A DNA stretch of 64,000 nt from JBBQKG01 sp038326655 (GTDB lineage Bacteria > Actinomycetota > Thermoleophilia > Solirubrobacterales > JBBDJG01), in the NCBI GenBank assembly GCA_038326655.1, contig JBBQKG010000005.1, positions 1 to 64,000 on the forward strand, read 5' to 3'. Below, piece after piece: positions 33,622-41,844 of the stretch (position 1 is its first letter; every line of letters begins with the position of its first letter). Under the pieces are notes generated by a model that was not told where the DNA came from, did no database searches, and saw only the letters and a list, made by a program, of their open reading frames with translations. Position numbers and translations under genes: made by a program.

Positions 33622-34515
33622 TTAGAGTCGGGTCCCGGTCCGGGCCTCGAGCGCTTCGAGCAGCGCCGCGAAGTCAGCTTCGCCGAAGCCCCCGGCGTCG
33701 GCCTCGGCCAGGATTGCGGCCGTTCGCTCGACGAACTCCATCCCTTGCCCAACCGCCTCTGCCTCCGAGAGGCAGAGGCGCAGGTCTTTCAGCATGTGGG
33801 CGAGCTTGAAGAGCGTGGCGTAGTCGTGGGTGCGCAGCGGGTGCTCCTTCAGCGCGAGCATCGCCGAGCCGCCCGAGCCCGCCTTCATCACCGCCACGAG
33901 CGCGTCGAGGTCGATGCCCGCCCGCTTGCCGAGCAGCAGCGCCTCGGCCGCCACGGCGGTGTTGGTGGCCGCGACGGCGTTGTTGATCAGCTTCACCATC
34001 TGGCCGTCGCCGAGCGGGCCCGCGTGCACGATCGACTCGCCCATCGCCTCCAGCAGCGGGCGTGCGCGCTCGAAGTCTGCCTGATCCGCGCCCACCATGA
34101 TCGTGAGCGTGCCGTCCTCGGCTTTCGGAGACGATCCGGTCACGGGCGCGTCGGCGAACCGGACCCCGCGTTCCGCGAGCCCCGCGCCGATGCGGCGGGC
34201 GGCCGCCGGCCCGATCGTCGACATGTCGATGCAGAGCAGGTCCTCGTGCGACGCGGTCGCCGCGCCGTCCTCGCCCAGCAGCACCGCTTCGACCTGCGGG
34301 CCGTCGACGACGATCGTCACGACGCGGTCGCAGCTGGTGCCCACCTCGGCGGGCGATGCCGCGACCTCCGCGCCGTGCTCCGCGGCCCACCGGCGCGCAG
34401 TCTCGGCGGTCCGGTTCCAGACCACCAGCTCGAAGCCCGCACGGCGAAGGTTGGCCGCCATCCGCGACCCCATGATCCCGAGGCCGATGAAGCCGACGCG
34501 CTCGCCCACGTTCAC
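33622..34515 (-). CDS. 3-hydroxyisobutyrate dehydrogenase-family oxidoreductase
   Basis: A 297-residue beta-hydroxyacid dehydrogenase. The N-terminal Rossmann domain has GFIGLGIMGSRMAANL and VVWNRTAETARRW (Arg selects NADPH in many members). Substrate-binding DAPVTGSSPKAEDGTLTIMVGA follows, and the catalytic lysine lies in GPLGDGQMVKLINNAV. Substrates in the family include hydroxyisobutyrate, tartronate semialdehyde and imines. GTG start overlapping the stop of the metallo-hydrolase gene by 4 nt, so the two enzymes probably act in one pathway. Confidence 0.88.
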   Translation of the reverse strand: MNVGERVGFIGLGIMGSRMAANLRRAGFELVVWNRTAETARRWAAEHGAEVAASPAEVGTSCDRVVTIVVDGPQVEAVLLGEDGAATASHEDLLCIDMSTIGPAAARRIGAGLAERGVRFADAPVTGSSPKAEDGTLTIMVGADQADFERARPLLEAMGESIVHAGPLGDGQMVKLINNAVAATNTAVAAEALLLGKRAGIDLDALVAVMKAGSGGSAMLALKEHPLRTHDYATLFKLAHMLKDLRLCLSEAEAVGQGMEFVERTAAILAEADAGGFGEADFAALLEALEARTGTRL

Positions 34516-35168
34516 CCCAGGCCGGCGACGAACCGGCTGAGCTTGGCCGGGTCGCGAAGCGGCGGACCGTGGCCGAAGCAGGCGAGGGCCGGCTCGAGCG
34601 CCGCCAGCCGGCGCGCCGACTCCCGGTTCCGGGCGGGGTCGGGAGTGAAGATCAGCTTTGGCTCGTGCAGGCCAGGGATGCCCGTCAGCACGTTCATGTT
34701 GTTCACCACGTCGCCCAGCACGAGCACCCGGTCGGCCTCGCGCCAGAACGCGACGTGTCCCGGGGAGTGACCCGGCACGTCGATCACCTCGAACCCCGCC
34801 ACCACGTCGCCCTCGCGCAGCGCGCGGTCGACCTTGCGTGGGGGCCCCGCCCAGGCGCGCTCGATCGCGCGATTGACCCAGTGGCCCGGCTGGCCGAAGT
34901 CGCGCGTCTCCATCGCGTGCACGTCGCGCTCGCCGCACCAGAGCGGGATCCCCAGCGTGTCGCAGACTTCCTTGCTCGCCCCCTGGTGGTCGGGATGGGC
35001 GTGCGTCAGCGCATGCGCCGTGACCGGGCGCCCACGGATCTGGCGGAAGATCCGGCGGCCCGCGTGGCGAGTCGCCGCGTCCACCAGCACGTCGCCCATG
35101 AGGTAGACGTTGATCCCGTTCGGCGGGAATCCGCCAAGCTGCCATAGCCCGTCCGCGAGTTGCTTCAT
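34512..35168 (-). CDS. MBL-fold metallo-hydrolase
   Basis: A 218-residue metallo-beta-lactamase-fold hydrolase. The dinuclear metal motif is THAHPDHQGASKEVC, followed by HSPGHVAFW, the bridging Asp in LVLGDVVNNM and a final CFGHGPPL. The best resemblance is to glyoxalase II-like small hydrolases. The substrate is unknown, perhaps a thioester or lactone related to the dehydrogenase encoded next. The ATG stands 6 nt after TAGGAT, so probably leaderless. Confidence 0.88.
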   Translation of the reverse strand: MKQLADGLWQLGGFPPNGINVYLMGDVLVDAATRHAGRRIFRQIRGRPVTAHALTHAHPDHQGASKEVCDTLGIPLWCGERDVHAMETRDFGQPGHWVNRAIERAWAGPPRKVDRALREGDVVAGFEVIDVPGHSPGHVAFWREADRVLVLGDVVNNMNVLTGIPGLHEPKLIFTPDPARNRESARRLAALEPALACFGHGPPLRDPAKLSRFVAGLG

Positions 35169-35188
35169 CGGCGCATCCTAAGCGGGCG

Positions 35189-35659
35189 TCAGATCACGGG
35201 GCCCGAGGGCGCGGGGCGGTCCGGCACCCGGCGCCACTCACGGATCTTGCCACCGCTGATCACGAACGTGGTCCGAGCCTCGAGGCCGACGCCCCTGCCG
35301 CACGCGCCGGAGCCGGGGCGCTCGGTGAGCCGGAACGTCGCGGTCGTGAAGCGGCCGGCCGAGCTCGTTCGCAGCAGGCGCGCTCCGCACGGAAGCGACG
35401 TGTTGAACAGCCGCGCGTCCGCGCGGGTGTGAAGGACCACGGGTGGCGTTCCGTTCGCGACCACGCTCGGTAGCGCGAAGAAGGTTGCGGCGCCTTCCAC
35501 GTCGCCCTTCCGGAGCGCGTCGGCCCAGGAGCGGATCACCTGCTCTGCCTTTCCAGGTGCCGGAGCTCTGCTGGTTTTCTCCCCACCGCCCTTCCCATTC
35601 CCTCCGCAACCGCCTGCCGCGACGGCAAGCACGACTGCGATCGGAGCCAGCGCCCTCAT
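35189..35659 (-). CDS. putative lipoprotein, NTF2-like
   Basis: A 156-residue lipoprotein. The signal peptide LAPIAVVLAVAAGGCGG places the lipidated Cys near residue 18. The mature part, EQVIRSWADALRKGDVEGAATFFALPSVVANG followed by strands ending TTFVISGGKIREWRRV, fits an NTF2-like fold. Two cysteines (LPCGARLL and GSGACGRG) could form a disulfide. Similar in design to the lipoprotein at 23885. Function unknown. Confidence 0.7.
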   Translation of the reverse strand: MRALAPIAVVLAVAAGGCGGNGKGGGEKTSRAPAPGKAEQVIRSWADALRKGDVEGAATFFALPSVVANGTPPVVLHTRADARLFNTSLPCGARLLRTSSAGRFTTATFRLTERPGSGACGRGVGLEARTTFVISGGKIREWRRVPDRPAPSGPVI

Positions 35660-35723
35660 GTCGCGATGATCGCACCGACCGGCGCCCGGCGGACACGGCG
35701 CCGCTACGATCGCGCCCGCCGGG

Positions 35724-36653
35724 ATGGCACTCCGCGGACTCACCTTGCGAACCCTGCCGCTTGTTGCGGTGGCGGCCGGACTGCTGCCGGCCGGTTCGTC
35801 TGCGCTGCCGCTTCCCGACGCGCCGAAGTGTCCCGTGTTCCCGCGATCCAACCCGTGGCACCAGCGCGTCGATGCGCTTCCAACGTCGAGGCACTCCGGC
35901 ACCTTCATCAGGTGGATGGGCCGGGACGCGCCGCTGTTCGCCGACTTCTACATGCCGTATGTCAGCGTCGGCGCCCATCAGCGTGGGGTCCCGGTCAGCT
36001 TCTTCTACGACTCTTCCTCGGACCATGGCCTGTATCCGATTCCCGCGAACGCCCCCGTCGAGCCCGGCACGCCCGACCGTCACGTGCTCGTCGTGGACCG
36101 CGATCGCTGCAAGCTCTACGAGGTCTACAAGGCCCGCCGCGTGGGCGGCGGCAGGCGGTGGAAGGCCGGCTCTGGGGCGATCTGGAACCTCCGGTCCAAC
36201 CGGCTGCGACCCCGCGGGTGGACGTCCGCCGACGCGGGCGGATTGCCGATCCTCCCCGGCCTCGCCCGCTACGACGAGATCGAGCGGGGAGTCATCGACC
36301 ACGCGCTGCGGGTGACCGCCCACCAGGTCCGGGACACCTTCGTCTATCCCGCCCGGCACAGCGACGGACGCTCGCGGAGCCGCAGGGCGCCGCCGATGGG
36401 GACGCGCATCCGGCTGAAGGCGAGCTTCGACATATCGGGCTTCCCGGCCCAGGCCCAGGTGATCCTCCGGGCGCTCCAGCAGTATGGGATGATCATCGCC
36501 GACAGCGGCGCGCCCTGGTTCATCAACGGCACGCCGGCGGGCTGGGACAGGCCTCAGCTCGGATCGCTCGGGCTCGTGCACGGCGCCGACTTCGAGGTGG
36601 TCGACACGCGCAGCCTGCCGAAGCCCGGCTTGAAGCGCTCGAAGCGCCGCTAG
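35724..36653 (+). CDS. secreted protein, tandem paralogue A
   Basis: A 309-residue exported protein with signal peptide LRTLPLVAVAAGLLPAGSSA. The mature protein opens with CPVFPRSNPWHQRVDALP and carries the blocks DRDRCKLYEVYKAR, GSGAIWNLRSNRLRPRGW, GLPILPGLARYDEIERG, VYPARH and RLKASFDISGFPAQAQVIL, with a final WFINGTPAGW. The gene next to it encodes a paralogue with the same blocks in the same order. Many conserved Trp, Asp, Arg and His residues suggest an enzyme or glycan-binding protein, but I recognise no characterised family. The ATG has only a weak ribosome site. Confidence 0.75.
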   Translation: MALRGLTLRTLPLVAVAAGLLPAGSSALPLPDAPKCPVFPRSNPWHQRVDALPTSRHSGTFIRWMGRDAPLFADFYMPYVSVGAHQRGVPVSFFYDSSSDHGLYPIPANAPVEPGTPDRHVLVVDRDRCKLYEVYKARRVGGGRRWKAGSGAIWNLRSNRLRPRGWTSADAGGLPILPGLARYDEIERGVIDHALRVTAHQVRDTFVYPARHSDGRSRSRRAPPMGTRIRLKASFDISGFPAQAQVILRALQQYGMIIADSGAPWFINGTPAGWDRPQLGSLGLVHGADFEVVDTRSLPKPGLKRSKRR

Positions 36654-36706
36654 GCAATCCGTCCAACCCGCGGGGCGGCGGCCGCCGTCGCTTCTAGCCT
36701 GGCCCC

Positions 36707-37636
36707 ATGTCCGCGCTTCGCACGGTCGCGCTCGCCTCGCTTGCGGCCGCACTTGCGACCGCCGCGCTCGCCTCCGGGCACGCGGTCAAGGGCGCCCGCG
36801 ACTGCCCCGTGTTTCCCCGCGACAACCCGTGGAACCAGCGCGTTGACGGGCTGCCGGTCGCCCCCGACTCGGAGCGGCTGATCCGGGGCATCGGCGGGGG
36901 GTCATACGTGCACTCGGATTTCGGCGCCGGCATCTGGGAGGGGGCGCGCATCGGGATCCCCTACGTGGCCGTCTCGAAGCACCAGCGGCGCGTGCCGGTC
37001 TCGTTCGACTACGCGGACGAGTCCGACCGTGGCCGGTACCCGATTCCGCGAAAGGCCCCAATCGAGGGTGGCCGCCGCTCGACCGGCGATCGCCACGTGA
37101 TCGTGATCGACCGCGATCGTTGCCGCCTATACGAGCTCTTTGCCGCCTACCCGGTGGCGGGCGGCCGGCGGTGGCGCGCGGGCTCCGGAGCCGTCTGGAA
37201 CCTGCGCTCCAACAAGCTGCGCCCGGCCGGGTGGACGTCGGCCGATGCGGCCGGCCTGCCGATCCTGCCCGGGCTCGCGCGCTATGAGGACGTCCGGCGC
37301 GGCGCGATCGACCACGCCCTGCGGTTCACGGCGCCGAGGACCCGCCGCGCGTTCGTCTATCCCGCCCGGCACTACGCGCCCAGCTCCGACGATCCCGGCC
37401 TGCCTCCGATGGGCCTGCGCGTGCGGCTGAAGGCGAGCTTCGACGTGTCGAGCTTTCCGCGGCAGTCACGTGTGGTGCTGCGCGCGCTGCAGCGCTACGG
37501 GATGATCCTCGCCGACAACGGCTCGCCGTGGTACGTGAGCGGCTCGCCGTCGCGCGCGTGGCACGACGACGACCTGCACCAGCTCCAGCGCGTGCACGGG
37601 AGCGACTTCGAGGTGGTGCGCCCTCCGGCGCCCTAG
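36707..37636 (+). CDS. secreted protein, tandem paralogue B
   Basis: A 309-residue exported protein, equal in length to its neighbour. Signal peptide LASLAAALATAALASGHA, then CPVFPRDNPWNQRVDGLP, the insert SYVHSDFGAGIWEGARIGIPY, DRDRCRLYELFAAYP, GSGAVWNLRSNKLRPAGW, GLPILPGLARYEDVRRG, VYPARHYAPS and RLKASFDVSSFPRQSRVVL. The IWEG insert is missing from copy A. ATG 6 nt after TAGCCT, so transcribed on its own. Its TAG stop lies in a CTAG shared with the stop of the convergent MOSC gene. Confidence 0.75.
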   Translation: MSALRTVALASLAAALATAALASGHAVKGARDCPVFPRDNPWNQRVDGLPVAPDSERLIRGIGGGSYVHSDFGAGIWEGARIGIPYVAVSKHQRRVPVSFDYADESDRGRYPIPRKAPIEGGRRSTGDRHVIVIDRDRCRLYELFAAYPVAGGRRWRAGSGAVWNLRSNKLRPAGWTSADAAGLPILPGLARYEDVRRGAIDHALRFTAPRTRRAFVYPARHYAPSSDDPGLPPMGLRVRLKASFDVSSFPRQSRVVLRALQRYGMILADNGSPWYVSGSPSRAWHDDDLHQLQRVHGSDFEVVRPPAP

Positions 37637-38112
37637 GTCCGGGCCTCTGCCGGCCCGAGGTCGACGACCTCGTCGCCGACCGAGATGTCGCCGCCGCCGA
37701 CGATGTCGGCCCGCAGTCCGCCCCGGCGCACCAGGCCCTTCAGCACGCCCGGCCTGGTGATCTTCTCGAGATGGCTGCACGGATCACAGAGGCGGTCCCC
37801 GACACACTCGACCTCACCCACGCGGAAGCGCCGCCCGACCAGGTCGTTCAGGCCGATGCCGCGGGTTACCACGTTGCGGCGTGCCTCGCCCGGCGCGAGC
37901 TCGACGCCGTGCTCGGCGGCGAGCGCCTCGAGCGCCTCCGCCTCGATCAGCGTGACGTCCTGTCCCGGCTTGCGCTCCTCGAAGAAGGTGCCGCAGCCGG
38001 CGAAGTAGCGGTCGCCCTCGAGCCCCTGGCCGGGCACGGCGCGCACCGACTCGACCGGCCGGGTCTCGCCCTCGGCCTCCGCTGCCACGTAGATGCCCTC
38101 GACGGATGCCAT
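37633..38112 (-). CDS. MOSC-domain protein
   Basis: A 159-residue stand-alone MOSC domain: GIYVAAEAEGETRPVESVRAVPGQGLEGDRYF, the region GEARRNVVTRGIGLNDLVGRRFRVGEV and the conserved cysteine in CDPCSHLEK, expected to ligate the molybdenum cofactor. Such proteins handle activated sulfur or reduce N-hydroxylated compounds. A YiiM-like role is possible. It is divergent from the cyclophilin gene over only 28 nt. Confidence 0.87.
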   Translation of the reverse strand: MASVEGIYVAAEAEGETRPVESVRAVPGQGLEGDRYFAGCGTFFEERKPGQDVTLIEAEALEALAAEHGVELAPGEARRNVVTRGIGLNDLVGRRFRVGEVECVGDRLCDPCSHLEKITRPGVLKGLVRRGGLRADIVGGGDISVGDEVVDLGPAEART

Positions 38113-38140
38113 CGTCAATCGATCATCTAGGCTACAGGCC

Positions 38141-38602
38141 GTGTCCCGCGCGATCCTGCACACGAACGCCGGCCCGGTGACGATCGAGCTGTTCGACGAG
38201 GACGCCCCGAAGACGGTCGAAAACTTCCGCCGCCTCTCGGGGGACGGCTTCTACGACGGCCTCACGTTTCACCGGGTGATCAAGGACTTCATGATCCAGG
38301 GCGGCTGCCCCGAGGGCACCGGCACGGGTGGCCCCGGCTACACGTTCGAGGACGAGCCCAACGAGCACCGCGTCGTGCGCGGCGCGCTCGCGATGGCAAA
38401 TTCGGGCCCGAACACGAACGGCTCCCAGTTCTTCCTGGTCACGGCGCAGGAATGCGCGTGGCTCGACGGCAAGCACACCGTCTTCGGCCAGGTGGTCGAG
38501 GGGCTGGACACCGTCGACAAGCTCGAGGGCACCGAGACCGGCCCGGGCGACCGCCCGGTCCAGCCCCAGGTGATCGAGCGCGTCGAGCTCGATCCGGCGT
38601 AG
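38141..38602 (+). CDS. cyclophilin-type peptidyl-prolyl isomerase
   Basis: A 153-residue cytosolic cyclophilin: ILHTNAGPVTIELFDEDAPKTVENF, FHRVIKDFMIQGGCPEGTGTGGPG (catalytic Arg in HRV), LAMANSGPNTNGSQFFLV, and WLDGKHTVFGQVVEG. All active-site positions are intact. It speeds cis-trans isomerisation of prolyl bonds. The GTG is 7 nt after TAGGCT. The gene is followed at 22 nt by arfB, which has its own -10. Confidence 0.92.
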   Translation: MSRAILHTNAGPVTIELFDEDAPKTVENFRRLSGDGFYDGLTFHRVIKDFMIQGGCPEGTGTGGPGYTFEDEPNEHRVVRGALAMANSGPNTNGSQFFLVTAQECAWLDGKHTVFGQVVEGLDTVDKLEGTETGPGDRPVQPQVIERVELDPA

Positions 38603-38623
38603 GCGCCTCGTACCCTCCTCCAC

Positions 38624-39037
38624 ATGGACGACCCGATCGTCGTCAGGCGCGGGGTCGAGATCCCGCTGTCTGAGATCACGTTTCGCACCAGCAGGTCATC
38701 CGGTCCCGGGGGCCAGCACGCGAACGTGACCGCCTCACGCGTCGAGGCGGTGTTCGACGTGGCCGCCTCGAACGCGCTCACCGACTCACAGAAGCGCCGC
38801 GTGATCGCCAAAGTGGGACCGCGCGTGACGGCGGTCGCTCAGGACGCGCGCGGCCAGGCCCGCAATCGCGAGCTCGCGCTGGAGCGGCTCCGCCGGCGCC
38901 TGCGCGCAGCGCTCGCGGTGCCCCGCCCGCGCCGGCCCACCAAGCCGACCGCGGGGGCGCGCGAGCGCCGCCTGAGCGAGAAGCGGCGTGCGGCCGAGCG
39001 AAAGCGCGCGCGGCGCCGGCCCGGCGACGACGACTGA
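38624..39037 (+). CDS. arfB: peptidyl-tRNA hydrolase ArfB (YaeJ)
   Basis: A 137-residue ribosome-rescue factor. The catalytic loop is SSGPGGQHANVTASRVEAVFD with the GGQ motif, and the C-terminal 40 residues are strongly basic (RERRLSEKRRAAERKRARRR), as in ArfB where the tail enters the empty mRNA channel. It hydrolyses peptidyl-tRNA on stalled ribosomes. ATG 7 nt after TACCCT, so leaderless. Confidence 0.9.
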   Translation: MDDPIVVRRGVEIPLSEITFRTSRSSGPGGQHANVTASRVEAVFDVAASNALTDSQKRRVIAKVGPRVTAVAQDARGQARNRELALERLRRRLRAALAVPRPRRPTKPTAGARERRLSEKRRAAERKRARRRPGDDD

Positions 39038-39089
39038 AATGACACACCCGACGCGCCACGCGCCACAGCTCCGCCGCTAGCTTCCGCCC

Positions 39090-39608
39090 GTGTCGAGCCG
39101 CTCGACCCTCTTCTGGCTTGGCCTCTTTGGGCTGGTCGTGCTCGTGTCGGTGCGCGGTGGCGGCCTGCTCGGGCGAAGCGAGGACGACCGCCTCGACGCC
39201 TCGGTCGGCGGCCGCGTCGTGCGGGTCGTCGACGGTGACACGATCCGTGTCCGGCTCGACCATCCGCGCGAGTCGCGGACGCTCCGCTACATCGGCGTCG
39301 ACACCCCCGAGACCGTCAAGCCGGGCGTGCCGGTCCAGTGCTTCGGCAAGGCCGCCAGCGCCTTCAACCACCGTCTCGTCGCGGGCCGCCGCGTACAGCT
39401 CGTGCTCGGCCGTGAGCGGCGCGACCGCTACGGTCGCCTGCTCGCCTACGTGCGCCTCGAGGGCGGTCCGCTGGTCGAGGACGAGCTGCTTCGCCGCGGC
39501 TACGCGCGCACGCTCGCAATTCCGCCGAACACCGATCGCGCGGGTCACTTCTCGGCGCTCGAGCGCGGCGCGCAGCGTGCACGGCTGGGGCTCTGGGGCG
39601 CCTGCTAG
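39090..39608 (+). CDS. membrane-anchored or secreted thermonuclease-family nuclease
   Basis: A 172-residue staphylococcal-nuclease-fold protein. The N-terminal helix STLFWLGLFGLVVLVSV anchors or exports it. The nuclease core has RVVRVVDGDTIRVRLD, RYIGVDTPETVKPGVPVQCFGKAAS, RRDRYGRLLAYVRL and the ending ARLGLWGAC. The catalytic Asp, Arg and Glu positions appear present. GTG 6 nt after TAGCTT. The TAG stop is part of a CTAG that marks the left edge of the insertion island, and the C-terminus looks complete. Confidence 0.88.
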   Translation: MSSRSTLFWLGLFGLVVLVSVRGGGLLGRSEDDRLDASVGGRVVRVVDGDTIRVRLDHPRESRTLRYIGVDTPETVKPGVPVQCFGKAASAFNHRLVAGRRVQLVLGRERRDRYGRLLAYVRLEGGPLVEDELLRRGYARTLAIPPNTDRAGHFSALERGAQRARLGLWGAC

Positions 39609-39772
39609 TGGCCCTTTCCGAAACGTTCGACCTGAAATGGTGGTGCCGGATCACCGTCGTGCATCGTCCTCGGTCGCCCGAATACTGCCCAGTATTCGAG
39701 CTTCCTGCGTCCTTGCCCGACGGCGCCCGGCCCTCGCCATTTCGAGGCCAACGTTCCGGGCAGGACCACTAG
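39605..39772. repeat. 168-bp centred palindrome (MITE-like element)
   Basis: The two 84-nt halves, read from each end, match without gaps at 57 of 84 positions (68 percent). The centre is CGAATACTG-CC-CAGTATTCG (39679-39698), exactly at the midpoint. The ends are CTAGTGG and CCACTAG, so an inner 160-bp element is flanked by CTAG on both sides, which looks like a 4-bp target duplication. There is no coding capacity. A non-autonomous transposable element is the best reading. A large RNA hairpin acting as terminator for the nuclease gene is an alternative or additional role. Confidence 0.65.
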
Positions 39773-39788
39773 GAGGGTCTAGCGAAAC
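39773..39788 (+). repeat. left terminal inverted repeat
   Basis: GAGGGTCTAGCGAAAC, matched at 14 of 16 positions by the right end. Immediately inside, CTAGCGA-AAC-TCGCTAG (39779-39795) forms a perfect 7-bp hairpin that overlaps the repeat. Confidence 0.6.
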
Positions 39789-39928
39789 TCGCTAGGCCGC
39801 TTGCCATGCGGGCTGCGGGCGGTTGGCAGTTCATCGGTACCTCCTATTCTGACGGAATTTACCCCAACTCGTAGGACCTCCCACACACACATTCCTGGAC
39901 TGCGCACCTACGTGATAGACTCACGCGT

Positions 39929-40384
39929 GTGAGTGCCTCTCCCGTGACAACCCACCTCGCTTTGCTGACGATCGATGAGCTTCAGTCGATGCAGACGAGG
40001 ATTCGCCATGATCTCCAGCGCCTTCAGGTCGAGGATCAAATGGTCGCGGAGGCGCTTGCGAAGCAGACTCGGCGCCACCCCACAGGTCGAGGTGGGGGCG
40101 ACACCCGAAAGCGCGTCCTCGCCGCCGTTGGCGCGAGAGAGACGCCTTCAAGCCCCGCCGAGATTATCGCGGTACTCAGGGCGGAGGGACCGGCCCCGAG
40201 CAGTGGAGCCATCCACAACATGATCGGCCGACTGGCACGCGAGGGCGAGCTTGCCAGGGTCGGTGAAGGGCAATACCAGCTTGCATCCCGAAATGGCGCT
40301 GATCCGGCCGCGCCCTCGGGATCTCACGAAAATGAGGCAAGCGGGGCGCTGTCTACGTCAGCGCCGCCTCAGGAGGGGGATTAG
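39929..40384 (+). CDS. winged-helix protein of the island
   Basis: A 151-residue protein without a recognised family. The N-terminal part (TIDELQSMQTRIRHDLQRLQ, continuing to QTRRH) is a coiled-coil helix. Residues 58-120 look like a winged helix: TRKRVLAAVGARETPSSPAEIIAVLRAEG, HNMIGRLAREGELARVGEGQYQL. The tail is disordered. It could be a controller for the restriction-modification genes or a transposition accessory protein. The GTG is 7 nt after TAGACT, so probably leaderless. It is transcribed toward the transposase. Confidence 0.6.
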   Translation: MSASPVTTHLALLTIDELQSMQTRIRHDLQRLQVEDQMVAEALAKQTRRHPTGRGGGDTRKRVLAAVGARETPSSPAEIIAVLRAEGPAPSSGAIHNMIGRLAREGELARVGEGQYQLASRNGADPAAPSGSHENEASGALSTSAPPQEGD

Positions 40385-40689
40385 GAAGGACCCGACCCCA
40401 GCAGGGAAATATGGTGACGACCTGGGCGGTTTAGCGTGCTAGCGCGGGCCGCCCTTCCCTTTTCTAGTTCTGGATTGTAGCAGCGTTTCCTCTGGGAAAA
40501 GGTCCCGGCACTTTGTAGTTGACACCGAGGTGTCAATGCCATCTCTACCACCTATGAAAGTTGCCGTTTCCCCTACAACCACGCGGGGTTTCCGTCCGAT
40601 GCTACCTATAACGTTCTTCCAACATAGAAACCAACGACCCCCGCGAGGCGCGAACCTCCGGGGGTCAGGACCAAGGAGATTTGACCTCC
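40385..40689. other. non-coding segment with operator-like palindrome and pre-transposase hairpin
   Basis: About 300 bp of lower G+C with no supported gene. It holds a perfect 18-bp palindrome TTGACACC-GA-GGTGTCAA (40519-40536), whose left arm doubles as a TTGACA -35 hexamer. It also holds a hairpin GACCCCCG-c-GAGG-loop-CCTC-CGGGGGTC (40636-40666) just before the AAGGAG ribosome site of the transposase. The first looks like a repressor site, the second like a device blocking read-through transcription or translation of the transposase. Both roles are inferred. Confidence 0.55.
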
Positions 40690-41817
40690 GTGGCCAAGCA
40701 GAAGGTAGCACCGCTCTCGGCGGTTTCCGAGCTTGCAGGGGTACTCGACTCACCGGAAATCGGCCAGCTTGCGGCCGAACTTCAGGAGACGCGCTGGACC
40801 GGCCGTCCCGGCTATCCGATCGGGGCGATGATCGGGATGGCACTCGCCAAGTCGATCTACTCCATCCCGACCTGGACGCGCACCGTCGCGCTGGTCCGCG
40901 AACACGCCGCACTCCGTGAAGCCGTCGCGGGTGACGGCGAGGTTCCGAGTGTCTACGCCTGCTACCGCTTCACGGCCAAGCTGCGGAAGTTCGCGCCGAT
41001 GCTGGACGCTTGCCTTGACCGCGTGACCGCCTCGCTCCACGCCGAGATGCCTGCGATGGGTCAGGACGTGGCGATTGACGCCTCAGACCTTCCCGCCTAC
41101 GCCAACGGCCAGCGGTACCTCTCCAAGAACGGCCCGGAGCGCGAGCGTTACTCCGACCCGGACGCCTCGTGGGGGCACCGCTCCGCCGTCTCGACGCGCA
41201 AGGGCGGCGGGTACTACGGCTACAAGGTCCACGCCGCCGTCTGCACCGCGACCGGCCTGCCGCTCGCGTGGACCGTCGAGACGGCCAGCGCTGCCGAGAC
41301 GAACTTCGCCCTCGGGCTCATCGACGCGGTATGCGAGCGCGGGTTCGCGCCGACGACCGCGATCATGGACAAGGGCTATGACAACGGTCCGATCCATGAC
41401 GGGTGCATGGATCGTGGCGTGTCCCCGGTGACCGCGCTTCGCAAGACTGAGCGCGTCAAGCGCGGCGAGCACAAGCCGCCGTCCTGCGAGCACGGCGAGT
41501 GGAAGTTCGCCGGGGCCGACTTCAAGCGCAAGGCCACGAAGTGGCGCTGCCCAACCGGCGAATGCAAGCCCGCCTCTACGTGGGTGGCAGCCGACCGACT
41601 GCACCCTCTGATCCCGCGCGAGACGGCGCGGTCCCGCAAGCTCTATCGCAGCCGCGGCGCCGTCGAGCGCGAGTTCGGCCGCCTCAAGCACGAGTGGGCG
41701 CTGCTTCCGCTCCGTGTGCGCGGGATCGCGCGTGTCCGGCTGCACGCCGACCTCACCATCCTCGCCAAGCTCTCGTGCGCCCTGGCCAGGGCGCGAGCCG
41801 TGCCGCTGACGGCATAG
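40690..41817 (+). CDS. DDE transposase (IS4/IS5-like, DDE_Tnp_1)
   Basis: A 375-residue transposase. The catalytic acidic triad is visible as D in DVAIDASDLPAY, D in TTAIMDKGYDN and E in RSRGAVEREFGRLKHEW, the last being the Y/R-E-K-like C1 signature region. YYGYKVHAAVCTATGLPLAW is typical of DDE_Tnp_1. A Cys-containing insertion (PPSCEHGEWKF and WRCPTGECKP) lies between the second D and E. GTG at 40690 is chosen, 11 nt after AAGGAG. A TTG at 40681 is too close. The gene appears complete and so possibly active. Confidence 0.85.
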   Translation: MAKQKVAPLSAVSELAGVLDSPEIGQLAAELQETRWTGRPGYPIGAMIGMALAKSIYSIPTWTRTVALVREHAALREAVAGDGEVPSVYACYRFTAKLRKFAPMLDACLDRVTASLHAEMPAMGQDVAIDASDLPAYANGQRYLSKNGPERERYSDPDASWGHRSAVSTRKGGGYYGYKVHAAVCTATGLPLAWTVETASAAETNFALGLIDAVCERGFAPTTAIMDKGYDNGPIHDGCMDRGVSPVTALRKTERVKRGEHKPPSCEHGEWKFAGADFKRKATKWRCPTGECKPASTWVAADRLHPLIPRETARSRKLYRSRGAVEREFGRLKHEWALLPLRVRGIARVRLHADLTILAKLSCALARARAVPLTA

Positions 41818-41823
41818 CCGGGA

Positions 41824-41840
41824 CGGCAGGTAGCCTGCCG
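41824..41840 (+). terminator. hairpin between transposase and methyltransferase
   Basis: CGGCAGG-TAG-CCTGCCG is a perfect 7-bp stem with a 3-nt loop. It also contains TAGCCT (41831-41836), placed 8 nt before the methyltransferase ATG, so the site may end the transposase message and start the next. Confidence 0.5.
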
Positions 41841-41844
41841 CCGG

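Noticed and set aside
40440..41840. A stand-alone insertion sequence limited to the transposase
   Set aside because: No matching inverted ends were found close to the transposase gene. The matching repeats lie at 39773 and 43513, around the whole R-M unit.
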